Origin: Verrucosispora sp. NA02020
Lineage (GTDB): Bacteria; Actinomycetota; Actinomycetes; Mycobacteriales; Micromonosporaceae
Assembly (NCBI RefSeq): GCF_013364215.1
Contig: NZ_CP054923.1
Coordinates: 5,456,001 to 5,520,000 of the forward strand
Length of the DNA stretch: 64,000 nt
Reading direction: 5' to 3'
Below, one piece after another: positions 1 through 8,027 of this stretch. Below the pieces are notes generated by a model. It saw nothing but the letters and a program-made list of their open reading frames with translations. It was not told the origin of the DNA and did no database searches. How positions within the stretch are numbered: position 1 is the first letter of the stretch; each line of letters opens with the position of its first letter. The position numbers and the translations under genes were made by a program.

Positions 1-261
1 CTCCGACTCCAGCCGCTCGGAGTCACCGAGGCGACCTCCGGCACGCTCGCTCAACCGCCCCCGGTCGCCGAGTCGCGGCCGGGGCGCGGGCGCCTCCTCC
101 ACCTCGTCGTCGTCATCGTCGGCGAACTCCTCGGCGTACCGGCTCTGCCGGTACCGCGACTCGCGATAGCCACCCTTGTCGTAACCACCGTCGTCGTAGG
201 CCCGCTCCTCGTCCTCTTCGACCAGTCCGAGCCAGACCCCCGCCTTGCGCAGTGCACCCAT
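1..261 (-). CDS. sepF: SepF cell division protein, N-terminal part (runs off window)
   Basis: SepF bundles FtsZ filaments and anchors them to the membrane in actinobacteria, which lack FtsA. The ATG lies at 261-259, and 87 codons stay open to the window edge. The start reads MGALRKAGVWLGLVEEDEE, the usual SepF amphipathic membrane-binding helix, followed by an acidic, Tyr/Gly-rich disordered stretch and a five-Asp run. The folded FtsZ-binding domain lies outside the window. It follows ftsZ and yggS on the same strand, its normal place. The 193 bases between it and yggS hold no gene that I can see. The call rests on the N-terminal helix plus position; no other family fits both. Confidence 0.88.
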   Translation of the reverse strand, partial: MGALRKAGVWLGLVEEDEERAYDDGGYDKGGYRESRYRQSRYAEEFADDDDDEVEEAPAPRPRLGDRGRLSERAGGRLGDSERLESE

Positions 262-454
262 CCCCGCGCCCTTCCCGTCCGCCGTGCGGCACACGCCCCC
301 GCCGTGTCGCCTGTCGCGAGTGGGCCGTTCCTGCCCACTGGACCGGAACGGCAATCCTCCGACGCGCAATTCGCGTTGCACGTCACGCCCCCCGTGGCGA
401 GGAAGGCCGTTCCCGCAAACAACACTGATGTAATTTGCTTCCCTCGCGGCCAGG

Positions 455-1198
455 CTACCGCAGCGTGGGACGCATTCCGAGCAACGCGCTCCCGACGCGG
501 ACATGTGTCGCGCCGTGGCCGATCGCCGCCTCCAGGTCGCCGCTCATGCCCGCCGAGAGCACCGTGGCACCCGGATGTGTGGCGCGCACCTCCGCGGCGA
601 GGTCGGCCAGCCGGGCGAACGCCCGCTCCGGCTCCCAGCCCAGCGGCGCCACCGCCATCAGCCCGGACAGCCGCAGACCATCGGCGGCGGCCACCGCCTC
701 GGTGACCGGGCCGAGCCCGAGGTCCGGGTCGGCCGAGGAGGGCACCGCACCGCCCCTGGACGGGTCGCCGTCGATGCTGACCTGCACCAACACCTCCAAC
801 GGCCGGTCCCGTCCGGCGGCTGCGGCGGCCACCGTGGACGCCAGCCGTACGCTGTCGACGGACTGGACCATGTCGGCGTACCGCAGCACCGACTTGACCT
901 TGTTGCGTTGCAGCCGACCGACGAAGTGCCAGCGGGGCGCGGCGCCGGCCGCGGCGACCTCGGCGGCTTTTGGGGCCGCCTCCTGGTCGCGGTTCTCGCC
1001 CACGTCTGTCACGCCGAGCCCGGCCAGCGCGACCACGTCGGCGGCCGGGTACGTCTTGGTCACCGCGATCATCGTCACGTCGGCCCGGTCCCGGCCCGAG
1101 GCTGCGCACGCGTCGGCGATGCGGGCGCGTACCCGGGCCAGCCCGGCGGCGAGCTCGGCGCGCCGGTCGGGCCGCACCAGTGCGGGGCTGTCGGTCAT
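455..1198 (-). CDS. yggS: YggS/PROSC family PLP homeostasis protein
   Basis: A 247-residue cytosolic PLP-binding protein of the alanine-racemase-fold family that buffers free pyridoxal phosphate. The PLP lysine sits in AVTKTYPA (about residue 48). HFVGRLQRNK in the middle and GHGATHVRVGSALLG near the C-terminus are family landmarks. The ATG at 1198 lies only nine bases after the ftsZ stop, so the two genes are probably co-transcribed. In Streptomyces a PgeF/YfiH-type gene normally sits between ftsZ and yggS; here there is no room for it. Length is normal for the family. Confidence 0.93.
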   Translation of the reverse strand: MTDSPALVRPDRRAELAAGLARVRARIADACAASGRDRADVTMIAVTKTYPAADVVALAGLGVTDVGENRDQEAAPKAAEVAAAGAAPRWHFVGRLQRNKVKSVLRYADMVQSVDSVRLASTVAAAAAGRDRPLEVLVQVSIDGDPSRGGAVPSSADPDLGLGPVTEAVAAADGLRLSGLMAVAPLGWEPERAFARLADLAAEVRATHPGATVLSAGMSGDLEAAIGHGATHVRVGSALLGMRPTLR

Positions 1199-1207
1199 CG
1201 GCGCCGC

Positions 1208-2320
1208 TCAGGACCCGTTCTTGAGGAAGTCGGGCACGTCGACGTCGTCGAACAGCACCCGACGCGGCGACTGCGGTGGTGCCGGCACGGCGGGCGACAC
1301 GACCGGGGTGCTCGGCTGCGTCGGCTGGTTCTGGTTGGTCTTGCGCGTCGGCTCGGCCGCCTTGTACGCCGGAGTGCCACCGTCGAAGCCGGCGGCTATC
1401 ACGGTCACCCGCACCTCGTCACCGAGGGCGTCGTCGATCACCGCACCGAAGATGATGTTGGCGTCCGGGTGCGCCGCGTCGGTGACCAGCTGAGCGGCGT
1501 CGTTGATCTCGAACAGCCCCAGGTCGGAGCCGCCCGCGATGGAGAGCAGCACGCCTCGCGCGCCGTCCATGCTCTGCTCCAGCAGCGGGCTGGAGATGGC
1601 CGCCTCGGCGGCCTCCACGGCGCGGTTCTCGCCGCGCGCGCTGCCGATGCCCATCAGCGCGCTGCCCGCGCCGCTCATCACGCTCTTGACGTCCGCGAAG
1701 TCCAGGTTGATCAGACCCGGCGTGGTGATCAGGTCGGTGATGCCCTGGACACCGGAGAGCAGCACCTGGTCGGCGGTGCGGAACGCGTCCATCATGCTGA
1801 TGTTGCGGTCGCCGAGGGCCAGCAGCCGGTCGTTGGGGATGACGATCAGGGTGTCGCACTGGTTGCGCAGCTCGTCGATGCCGGCCTCGGCCTGCACCTG
1901 ACGGCGCTTGCCCTCGAAGGAGAACGGGCGCGTCACCACGCCGATGGTCAGCGCGCCCAGCTTACGGGCGATGTTCGCCACCACCGGCGCGCCACCGGTG
2001 CCGGTGCCGCCGCCCTCGCCGCAGGTGACGAAGACCATGTCGGCGCCCTTGAGCACCTCCTCGATCTCGTCGCGGTGGTCCTCGGCGGCGTTCTTGCCGA
2101 CGTCCGGGTTGGCCCCGGCGCCGAGGCCCCGGGTCAGTTCGCGACCGACGTCGAGCTTCACGTCGGCGTCGCTCATCAGCAACGCCTGCGCGTCCGTGTT
2201 GATCGCGATGAACTCGACGCCCTTGAGCCCAACCTCGATCATCCGGTTGACGGCGTTGACGCCGCCGCCCCCGATGCCGACGACCTTGATGACCGCCAGG
2301 TAGTTGTGCGGAGGTGTCAT
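1208..2320 (-). CDS. ftsZ: Cell division GTPase FtsZ
   Basis: The tubulin-like GTPase that forms the cytokinetic ring. I chose the ATG at 2320 ([20 protein letters not shown]), giving 370 residues; the open frame extends upstream to 2419, but that part is leader. The nucleotide-binding loop [13 protein letters not shown] (about 15-27), the tubulin signature GGGTGTGG (about 103-110) and the T7 synergy loop NLDFADVKS are present. The C-terminal peptide [12 protein letters not shown] is the SepF/FtsW-binding tail, preceded by a Pro/Gln-rich linker. The residue before GEGGGTGTG is Cys100, where many FtsZ proteins have Ala. It has its own promoter in the 240-base gap after ftsQ. Confidence 0.98.
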   Translation of the reverse strand: MTPPHNYLAVIKVVGIGGGGVNAVNRMIEVGLKGVEFIAINTDAQALLMSDADVKLDVGRELTRGLGAGANPDVGKNAAEDHRDEIEEVLKGADMVFVTCGEGGGTGTGGAPVVANIARKLGALTIGVVTRPFSFEGKRRQVQAEAGIDELRNQCDTLIVIPNDRLLALGDRNISMMDAFRTADQVLLSGVQGITDLITTPGLINLDFADVKSVMSGAGSALMGIGSARGENRAVEAAEAAISSPLLEQSMDGARGVLLSIAGGSDLGLFEINDAAQLVTDAAHPDANIIFGAVIDDALGDEVRVTVIAAGFDGGTPAYKAAEPTRKTNQNQPTQPSTPVVSPAVPAPPQSPRRVLFDDVDVPDFLKNGS

Positions 2321-2426
2321 CTCCGGTCCTTTCCCCTCGAGATTGGCTGCTCCCCGACCGGCTTCGGCGTGGCCAGACCTGCGGTCGACTCGGCTGTCAC
2401 CAGCGAGGTCGCGAGGCAAACCCTCA

Positions 2427-2456
2427 CCCTCTACTAGAGGGTTACAGTTATGTCAA
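2427..2456 (-). promoter_or_regulatory. ftsZ promoter with palindrome over the -10
   Basis: On the minus strand TTGACA (2456-2451) is followed by a 17-base spacer and TAGAGG (2433-2428), a good housekeeping -35/-10 pair. Transcription would begin near 2421, about 100 bases before the ATG. The perfect palindrome CCCTCTA-c-TAGAGGG (2427-2441) covers the -10, as an operator would. Whether a protein binds it cannot be told from sequence. Confidence 0.72.
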
Positions 2457-2561
2457 CCACTGATCCTCTTCCGGGCAACGTAAGCGCAGCCGAGCGATGT
2501 GCCAAGGACCGTTCCGGCGTGTCGCCCGTGGAGCGGGACGCTTCACAGCCTGACCGGCCAC

Positions 2562-3377
2562 TCACCGGAAGGTGACCACGTCCGGCGCGCTGACGTCGAT
2601 CCGGTCGGCCTCCTCGCGTAGGAGCGCGGTGGCGACCCGGGCCTTGTCCGCCCCGCGTGTCGCGTCACCCCAGAACACCGTGCGGTCGTCACGCAGCAGA
2701 ACACTGATCCGGGCCAGCCCCTCCACCCGGACCTCGGTCAGCTCACCACGCAACTCTGGGGTGAGCTCGCCGAGCACCGTCAGCCCCGCCCGGGTGTCCG
2801 GATCGTCCGGCCCGGCGGCGGCCAGGCGCAGCAGCGGCAGGCCGTCCGGGCGCTGCGGCACCGTCCGGAACGCCACCCCGGCCGCGTCGATCACGTCGAA
2901 CTGCTGCCCGCGCGGCACCACCGCCACACCGGTCCGTTCCGTCAGCCGCACCACCAGCCCGTCCGGCCAGTCCCGGTGCACGGTGACCCGCTCCACCGGC
3001 GGCAGCGTGCCGATCCGCGCCGCCAGCTCGGTCAGGTCCACCCGGGCCAGCGGCGCGCCGTCGGGCACCGCGGCCGCGTCCCGCACCTGCACGGAGGTGA
3101 CCAGCTCGGCGCCCTCCACCCGCATCTCGCGTACTCCGAACAGGCCGGTGCCGAGCAGCGTCCAGGCGACCAGACCGGCGAGGGCCAGCACGCCACCGGC
3201 CACCGCCCAGGGCAGCGCGGCGCGCATCCGCCGCCGCCGGGCCCGGGCCATGAACCGCCGGGTGGAGGCGGGTACCGCGTCCCGGCCGGCCCGGACCAGC
3301 TGCCACCGTCGGGTGGGACGGCGACCTCCGCCGCCGTCCACACCGGTGCCGCGCCCGCGCGCCGGGCCGGGACTCAT
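2562..3377 (-). CDS. ftsQ: Cell division protein FtsQ (DivIB)
   Basis: A bitopic divisome protein that links FtsB/FtsL to the septal synthase. The 271 residues hold a basic cytoplasmic N-terminus (many Arg), one membrane segment (about 54-76, ALPWAVAGGVLALAGLVAWT), then the extracytoplasmic POTRA-like domain (GVREMRVEGAELVT onward) and the beta domain. Its ATG overlaps the murC stop by four bases, so translation is coupled. The gap to ftsZ holds the ftsZ promoter. Sequence conservation in FtsQ is low; the call rests on topology, POTRA motif and position. Confidence 0.93.
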   Translation of the reverse strand: MSPGPARGRGTGVDGGGGRRPTRRWQLVRAGRDAVPASTRRFMARARRRRMRAALPWAVAGGVLALAGLVAWTLLGTGLFGVREMRVEGAELVTSVQVRDAAAVPDGAPLARVDLTELAARIGTLPPVERVTVHRDWPDGLVVRLTERTGVAVVPRGQQFDVIDAAGVAFRTVPQRPDGLPLLRLAAAGPDDPDTRAGLTVLGELTPELRGELTEVRVEGLARISVLLRDDRTVFWGDATRGADKARVATALLREEADRIDVSAPDVVTFR

Positions 3378-4849
3378 TCCGCCGTACGGTCCACGCCGAC
3401 AACCGCGCCACCACCGGCCGCCACCTGCGGACCGGCGGCCCGCGCGGTCAGCACGACCAGCAGCTCGTCGCCCATCAGCGAGATCGGCGGGGCGCCCATC
3501 GTCACCACCACGTCACCGGGGCGGGCCCGCCGGGCCACCTCCACCGGCGCGTCCTCCCACGAGTCGACGAAGACCTTCTGCCCCGACGGCAGCGCCACCG
3601 CCTCGATCAGCGCCGCCGACCCCTCGCCCGGGCCGCGCAGCTCCCCCGGGCCGAAGACCTCCAGCAGCACCAGCTCGTCGGCGATCGCGAGCGCCTCGGC
3701 GATCTCCGCCTGCAGATCACGGGTGCGGTAGAGCCGGTAGGGCTGGAAGACGACGATCAGCCGCCCCTCGCCGGCCACCTCCCGCAACGTCTGCAGAGCC
3801 AACGTCATCGAGGTGGGGTGGTAGGCGTACTCGTCGTAGACGAGCACCCCGTCCACCACGCCCTTGCGCTCGAACCGTCGGCGTACGCCGGGGAAGGCCG
3901 CCAGCGCCGCCTCGGCCGCCGTCAACGGCAGCTCCAGCAGGTACGTCGCCAGCACCGCCGAGGCGCTGTTGAGCCCCATGTGCCGACCCGGCACCGGCAG
4001 CCGGAACTCGCCCAGCGACCGACCGTCGATGTGCGCCCGGTAGCGCACCCCCTGGGCCGACGACGCGATGTCGCTCAGCCGCAGGTCGGCGTCGTCGGCC
4101 TCGCCGTAGGTGTACACCCGACGTCCCTCGGCGCGCAGCGTGTCCGCCAGCCGCCGACCACCCGGGTCGTCGGCACACGTGATGACGAAGCCCGCCGGGT
4201 CGGTGAGCCGGGCGAACTCGGCGAAGGCCGCCTCCAGGGTGGCCAGGTCGCCGTAGGTGTTCAGGTGGTCGGCCTCGACGTTCGTGATGATCGAGACGAA
4301 CGGCCGGTAGATGAGGAACGAGCGGTCGCTCTCGTCCGCCTCGACCACGAAGTACTCGCCGGTGCCGTGGTGCGCGCCGGAGCCGCCCTCGGAGATCTCC
4401 CCACCGATCACGAAGGACGGATCGGTGCCGGCCCGCTGCAACACCATGGTGACCATGGAGGTGGTGGTGGTCTTGCCGTGCGTACCCGCCACCGCCACCG
4501 TGCGCCGGCCCGTCATCGCCGCCGCGAGCGCCTCCGACCGGTGCAGCACCCGCAGCCCGCGCTCCCGTGCCTCGACCATCTCCAGATGGTCGGCGGGGAT
4601 CGCCGAGGAGTACACGACGGTGTCCACACCGTCCAGGTTGGTCGCCTCGTGGGTCATGTGGATCGTCCCGCCGAGCGCCCGCAGGCCCGCCAGGGACGGC
4701 CACTCCCGCAGCTCACTTCCGGAGACCGGCAGACCCCGGGTCAGGAAGAGCCGGGCCAGACCGCTCATCCCGACGCCACCCACCCCGATCAGGTGGATGT
4801 GGCCCAGGTCCTCGGCGGTCAGCGTGCCGGCCGGGCTGAACGTGGTCAT
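3374..4849 (-). CDS. murC: UDP-N-acetylmuramate--L-alanine ligase MurC
   Basis: Adds L-Ala to UDP-MurNAc, the first amino acid of the peptidoglycan stem. I place the start at the ATG at 4849 (MTTFSPAGTLTAEDLGHIHL) rather than the TTG three codons upstream; AAAGG lies about ten bases before it. That gives 491 residues. The Rossmann-type N-terminus is HLIGVGGVGMSGLA, the ATP loop GTHGKTTTTSM, and the central domain has the Mur ligase EADESD and NVEADHLN motifs. It ends in a four-base overlap with ftsQ. An 96-base spacer with a duplicated sequence separates it from murG. Confidence 0.97.
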   Translation of the reverse strand: MTTFSPAGTLTAEDLGHIHLIGVGGVGMSGLARLFLTRGLPVSGSELREWPSLAGLRALGGTIHMTHEATNLDGVDTVVYSSAIPADHLEMVEARERGLRVLHRSEALAAAMTGRRTVAVAGTHGKTTTTSMVTMVLQRAGTDPSFVIGGEISEGGSGAHHGTGEYFVVEADESDRSFLIYRPFVSIITNVEADHLNTYGDLATLEAAFAEFARLTDPAGFVITCADDPGGRRLADTLRAEGRRVYTYGEADDADLRLSDIASSAQGVRYRAHIDGRSLGEFRLPVPGRHMGLNSASAVLATYLLELPLTAAEAALAAFPGVRRRFERKGVVDGVLVYDEYAYHPTSMTLALQTLREVAGEGRLIVVFQPYRLYRTRDLQAEIAEALAIADELVLLEVFGPGELRGPGEGSAALIEAVALPSGQKVFVDSWEDAPVEVARRARPGDVVVTMGAPPISLMGDELLVVLTARAAGPQVAAGGGAVVGVDRTAE

Positions 4850-4858
4850 CTGCGCCAA

Positions 4859-4945
4859 CCTTTCGTTCGCGACTCCGGGGCTCGCAACCCCGGCTCACTC
4901 CTCGCGCTCACCGGAGCCACCCTTTCGTTCGCGACTCCGGCCGGT
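4859..4945. repeat. Spacer with duplicated CCTTTCGTTCGCGACTCCGG
   Basis: The murG-murC spacer carries CCTTTCGTTCGCGACTCCGG twice (about 4859-4878 and 4920-4939), separated by a GGCTCGCAA...GCTCACTCCTCGCG core. The same core recurs as a 46-bp direct repeat at 58642-58744. In mRNA sense the copy next to murC supplies the purine-rich GAAAGG before its start. It looks like a dispersed repeat that also works as an intercistronic leader. Confidence 0.65.
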
Positions 4946-6052
4946 TCACCGGTTCACCGCCTCGTAGACGAAGTTCAGCAGCGCCTCGTCGCCGTCGCGC
5001 CGGCCGTACCCGGCGGCGGCCTCACTCATCGCGTGCAGCCGCTGCGGGTCGCGGACCAGCGGGATCACCGTCCGCTCCAGCCAGTCCGGGGTCAGCTCCG
5101 CGTCGTCGACCAGCAGGCCGCCACCGGCCTCCACCACCGGCAACGCGTTGCGCTTCTGCTCCTGGTTGCTGTGCGGGTACGGCACGTAGATGGTCGGCAG
5201 GCCGATCGCGGCCACCTCGGCACAGGTCATCGCCCCGCCCCGGCCCAGCATCAGGTCCGCGGCGGCGTACCCGGCATCCATGTCGGAGAGGTACGGCAGG
5301 CTCACGTACGGCACCGGGAGGTCGGTCGGGACCGGCACCGGCTCGTTGCGGGCGCCCATCACGTGCAGCACCTGGATGCCGTTGCGGGCCAACTCCTTGG
5401 CCGCCCCGGCCACCGCCAGGTTGATCGAGCGGGCGCCCTGCGATCCACCGGCGACGAACAGCACCGGCAGGTCGGGACGGAGTCCGAAGTGGGCGCGGGC
5501 GGCGTTGCGCATGGCGGCCCGGTCCAGCCCGGCGATGGCCCGGCGCAGCGGCACCCCGACCACCCGGGCGTCACGCAGCGACTCGGCCTGGGCCGGCTGG
5601 TGCGGGAAACCCACCGCGATGTGCTTGGTGAACTTCATGCCCAGCCGGTTGGCCACCCCCGGTGGCACGTTCACCTCGTGGATCACGATGGGCAGCTCCC
5701 GCCGCCACGCGGCCAGGTACGCCGGCACCGACACGTACCCGCCGAAGCCGACCACCGCGTCGGCGCGCACCTCGTCGATCACCTTGCCGGCCGCGCGGGC
5801 CGCCGTCCACATCCGGCCCGGGGTACGGACCAGGTTCAGGTTGACCGACCGGGGCAGCTGGTAGGCCGGGATGTTGCGCAGGTCGTAGCCGGCCGGCGGG
5901 ATCAGCTCGTTCTCCAGGCCCTTGGGTGTGCCGAGGCAGGTGATCCGGACGCCGGGGTCGTGTCGGCGCAGGCAGTCGGCGAAGGCGAGCAGCGGGTAGA
6001 TGTGCCCCCCGGTGCCACCTCCTGCGAGCACCACCGAACGCAGCGGACCCAT
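4946..6052 (-). CDS. murG: Lipid II synthase MurG (GlcNAc transferase)
   Basis: Transfers GlcNAc from UDP-GlcNAc to lipid I on the inner membrane face, giving lipid II. The ATG at 6052 overlaps the ftsW stop by one base (TGATG) and follows a GAGGAGA ribosome-binding site; a TTG one codon upstream is less likely. This gives 368 residues. VLAGGGTGGHIYP is the N-terminal GGTGGH loop, GVPLRRAI and VAGGSQGARSIN are the donor-domain landmarks, and the GRGGAMTCAEV motif binds UDP-GlcNAc. Co-transcribed with ftsW and murC. Confidence 0.97.
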   Translation of the reverse strand: MGPLRSVVLAGGGTGGHIYPLLAFADCLRRHDPGVRITCLGTPKGLENELIPPAGYDLRNIPAYQLPRSVNLNLVRTPGRMWTAARAAGKVIDEVRADAVVGFGGYVSVPAYLAAWRRELPIVIHEVNVPPGVANRLGMKFTKHIAVGFPHQPAQAESLRDARVVGVPLRRAIAGLDRAAMRNAARAHFGLRPDLPVLFVAGGSQGARSINLAVAGAAKELARNGIQVLHVMGARNEPVPVPTDLPVPYVSLPYLSDMDAGYAAADLMLGRGGAMTCAEVAAIGLPTIYVPYPHSNQEQKRNALPVVEAGGGLLVDDAELTPDWLERTVIPLVRDPQRLHAMSEAAAGYGRRDGDEALLNFVYEAVNR

Positions 6053-7746
6053 CAACGTCTCCTCTCGTCCGCCGACCCGCCACGGCCCCGGCCCTCCCGG
6101 GTGCCACGCGGTGCGGCCTGGTCGTCACTGCGCCGCTTGCGTGCCTGGGGTACGGACCCACGGGCAGCCGTCGGCGGCGCCGCGCGGCGGCGTCGGCCGG
6201 GAAGCGGCGGCAACGGAGCCCACACTAGTCGGACCCACCGGGCCGGCGGACGGGCATGCAGGGCCCGGGCCGCATCGGGTTCCGCCCGGGCGAACGAGGC
6301 CAGCATGCCGACCGCCGCGAGCGTGACGACCAGGGCGCTGCCGCCGTCGGAGATGAACGGCAGCGGCACACCGGTCAGCGGCAGCAGGCCGATCACGCCA
6401 CCCATGTTGATGAACGCCTGGCCGACCAGCCACGCGGTGGCCCCGGCGGCGGCCAGCCGGCGGAACGGGTCGTCCACGCGGCGGGCGATCCGCAGGCCGG
6501 TGTAGGCGAGCACGGCGAACAGCACCACCACCACCGCGCAGCCGACCACCCCGAGTTCCTCGGCGATGACCGCGAAGATGAAGTCGTTCTCGGCCGCCGG
6601 CAACCAGGCCCACTTGGTGCGCCCCTGCCCCAGCCCGGTGCCGAACCAGCCGCCGTTGGCGATGGCGTAGCGCGCCTGGACCATCTGGTAGCAGAGCGCG
6701 TCGCGGCAGTCGTCCAGCGGCGGCGGGTTGAAGAAGACGGTGAGCCGGGCGAGCCGGTAGTTCTCCTCACCGCGTACGCCGGAGCCGGCGCCGAGCGAGG
6801 CCACCGCGACCAACAGGCCGATGCCGGCCAGGCCGATCGCGCCGAGCGCGGCGAAGATCCGCAACCGCACTCCGGCCGCCCAGAGCAGGCCGACCACCAG
6901 GGCCAGCAGGCAGAGCATGCTGCCCAGGTCGTTGTAGCCGACCAGGACGAACATCAGGGCCACCACCGGGAACAGCGGGGTGGCCAGCTCCCGCCACCAG
7001 CCCAGCGCCGCGCCCTTGCGGGCCAACACGTACGCCCCCCACAGCACCAGGGCGAACTTCGCCAGCTCGGAGGGTTGCAGGCCGAACCCGAACACGTACA
7101 GCCAGAGCAGATCGGCCTCCAGCGGGCCGATCCGGGGCTCGCCGTCGGTCAACCGCCCGTACGCCTCCAGCAGGTTCAGCACCACCAGCAGTGCCACCGA
7201 GACGGCCAGCGCCGGCCGACCCAGCGACCGGTAGGTGCTGGCGGGCAGCCGCTGGCAGGCCCAGAACACCACGATGCCGATCACCGCGAAGATCGCCTGC
7301 CTGGTCAGCGACGTCGAGGCGCTGCCGCCCTGCGCGTAGTCGCGCACGCTGGTGGCCGAGAAGACCATCGTCAGGCCGATCAGCAGCAGCAGTCCGGCGC
7401 TGGCGAGCAGCAGGTGGTAGGAGGCCAGCGGCCGGGAGAGCAGGCCACGCAGCGCGGCGAGTCCGCCCACCGCGTCCAGGCCACGCCACGGCCCACCACC
7501 CGGCGTCTCGCCGGACGCACCGGACCCGCCGGCACGACCGGTACCCGCCCCGGCTGTCGCGGCCCCGGCCGCGCGCGTGCCGCCGGCCGCTCCCGATCCA
7601 CCGGGTCGCGCCGCGTCCTCGGTTCCGACCGCCGCAGACGATCCCCCGGTGGTTCCTACCCGGGACGACCGTCGGGTCGACCGCGCGCCGTCGTCTTCTC
7701 GCACCTCCCCCACAGCGCCATCATCGCCGCTCCGGGGACCTGACAC
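6052..7746 (-). CDS. ftsW: SEDS peptidoglycan glycosyltransferase FtsW
   Basis: The septal SEDS polymerase working with FtsI. It is 564 residues from the GTG at 7746: a long low-complexity Gly/Ala/Thr/Arg N-terminus of about 110 residues, then about ten membrane segments starting with SYHLLLASAGLLLLIGLTMV, and an Arg-rich cytoplasmic tail after about residue 510. WLPAAENDFIFAVIAEELG is the SEDS catalytic-loop region and INMGGVIGLLPLTGVPLPF the second signature. The start is uncertain: GTG codons at 7713 and 7704 are alternatives. The disordered ends are typical of actinobacterial FtsW. No murD lies upstream of it. Confidence 0.95.
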   Translation of the reverse strand: MSGPRSGDDGAVGEVREDDGARSTRRSSRVGTTGGSSAAVGTEDAARPGGSGAAGGTRAAGAATAGAGTGRAGGSGASGETPGGGPWRGLDAVGGLAALRGLLSRPLASYHLLLASAGLLLLIGLTMVFSATSVRDYAQGGSASTSLTRQAIFAVIGIVVFWACQRLPASTYRSLGRPALAVSVALLVVLNLLEAYGRLTDGEPRIGPLEADLLWLYVFGFGLQPSELAKFALVLWGAYVLARKGAALGWWRELATPLFPVVALMFVLVGYNDLGSMLCLLALVVGLLWAAGVRLRIFAALGAIGLAGIGLLVAVASLGAGSGVRGEENYRLARLTVFFNPPPLDDCRDALCYQMVQARYAIANGGWFGTGLGQGRTKWAWLPAAENDFIFAVIAEELGVVGCAVVVVLFAVLAYTGLRIARRVDDPFRRLAAAGATAWLVGQAFINMGGVIGLLPLTGVPLPFISDGGSALVVTLAAVGMLASFARAEPDAARALHARPPARWVRLVWAPLPPLPGRRRRAAPPTAARGSVPQARKRRSDDQAAPRGTREGRGRGGSADERRR

Positions 7747-8027
7747 CGGCGGTACCGGCTGGTCGGCGTGTCGAACGTGCGTTCAACCACACTCCGCCGC
7801 CCACCGATCACCCTCCGCCACCCACACACCCCTCCCCACCCCACCGCCCGTCCCCGCCCGCCCGCGCCCGCCCGCTCGCCCCCGCGATCATGGAGTAGTG
7901 GTCGGCGTTCCATGCCGGTACGGACGCATTCGTCCATACCACGACTCCATGATCGCGGGGGCGAGGTCGGCGGGGAAGGCCGCGAGGGAGGGGTGGGGCG
8001 GGTGGGGCGGGGGTGGGGGGTGAGGGG
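7747..8027. other. ftsW-mraY spacer where murD would be expected
   Basis: This 281-base stretch has no coding frame that I can support. It consists of a C-rich tract (about 7803-7881), a large inverted repeat, and a G-rich tract (about 7985-8022). The C tract is a run of many GGG to GGGG blocks on the transcribed minus strand, with G-quadruplex potential. In most actinobacteria murD fills this place. I see no recognisable murD remnant, such as a Mur ligase GTNGK loop, in any frame. Confidence 0.7.
7875..7965. repeat. 28-bp inverted repeat in the ftsW-mraY gap
   Basis: Arms 7875-7902 and 7938-7965 match in 27 of 28 positions around a 35-base loop, and the loop has its own small hairpin GGACG/CGTCC. 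The arm core GCGATCATGGAG resembles other intergenic words here (CTCCATGATCACGC near 20097). It could end or attenuate transcription between mraY and ftsW, or be a mobile palindrome. No T run follows it. Confidence 0.75.

Noticed and set aside
3818..6505. An 895-codon plus-strand frame
   Set aside because: Antisense to murC, murG and ftsW, all of which have clear motifs.
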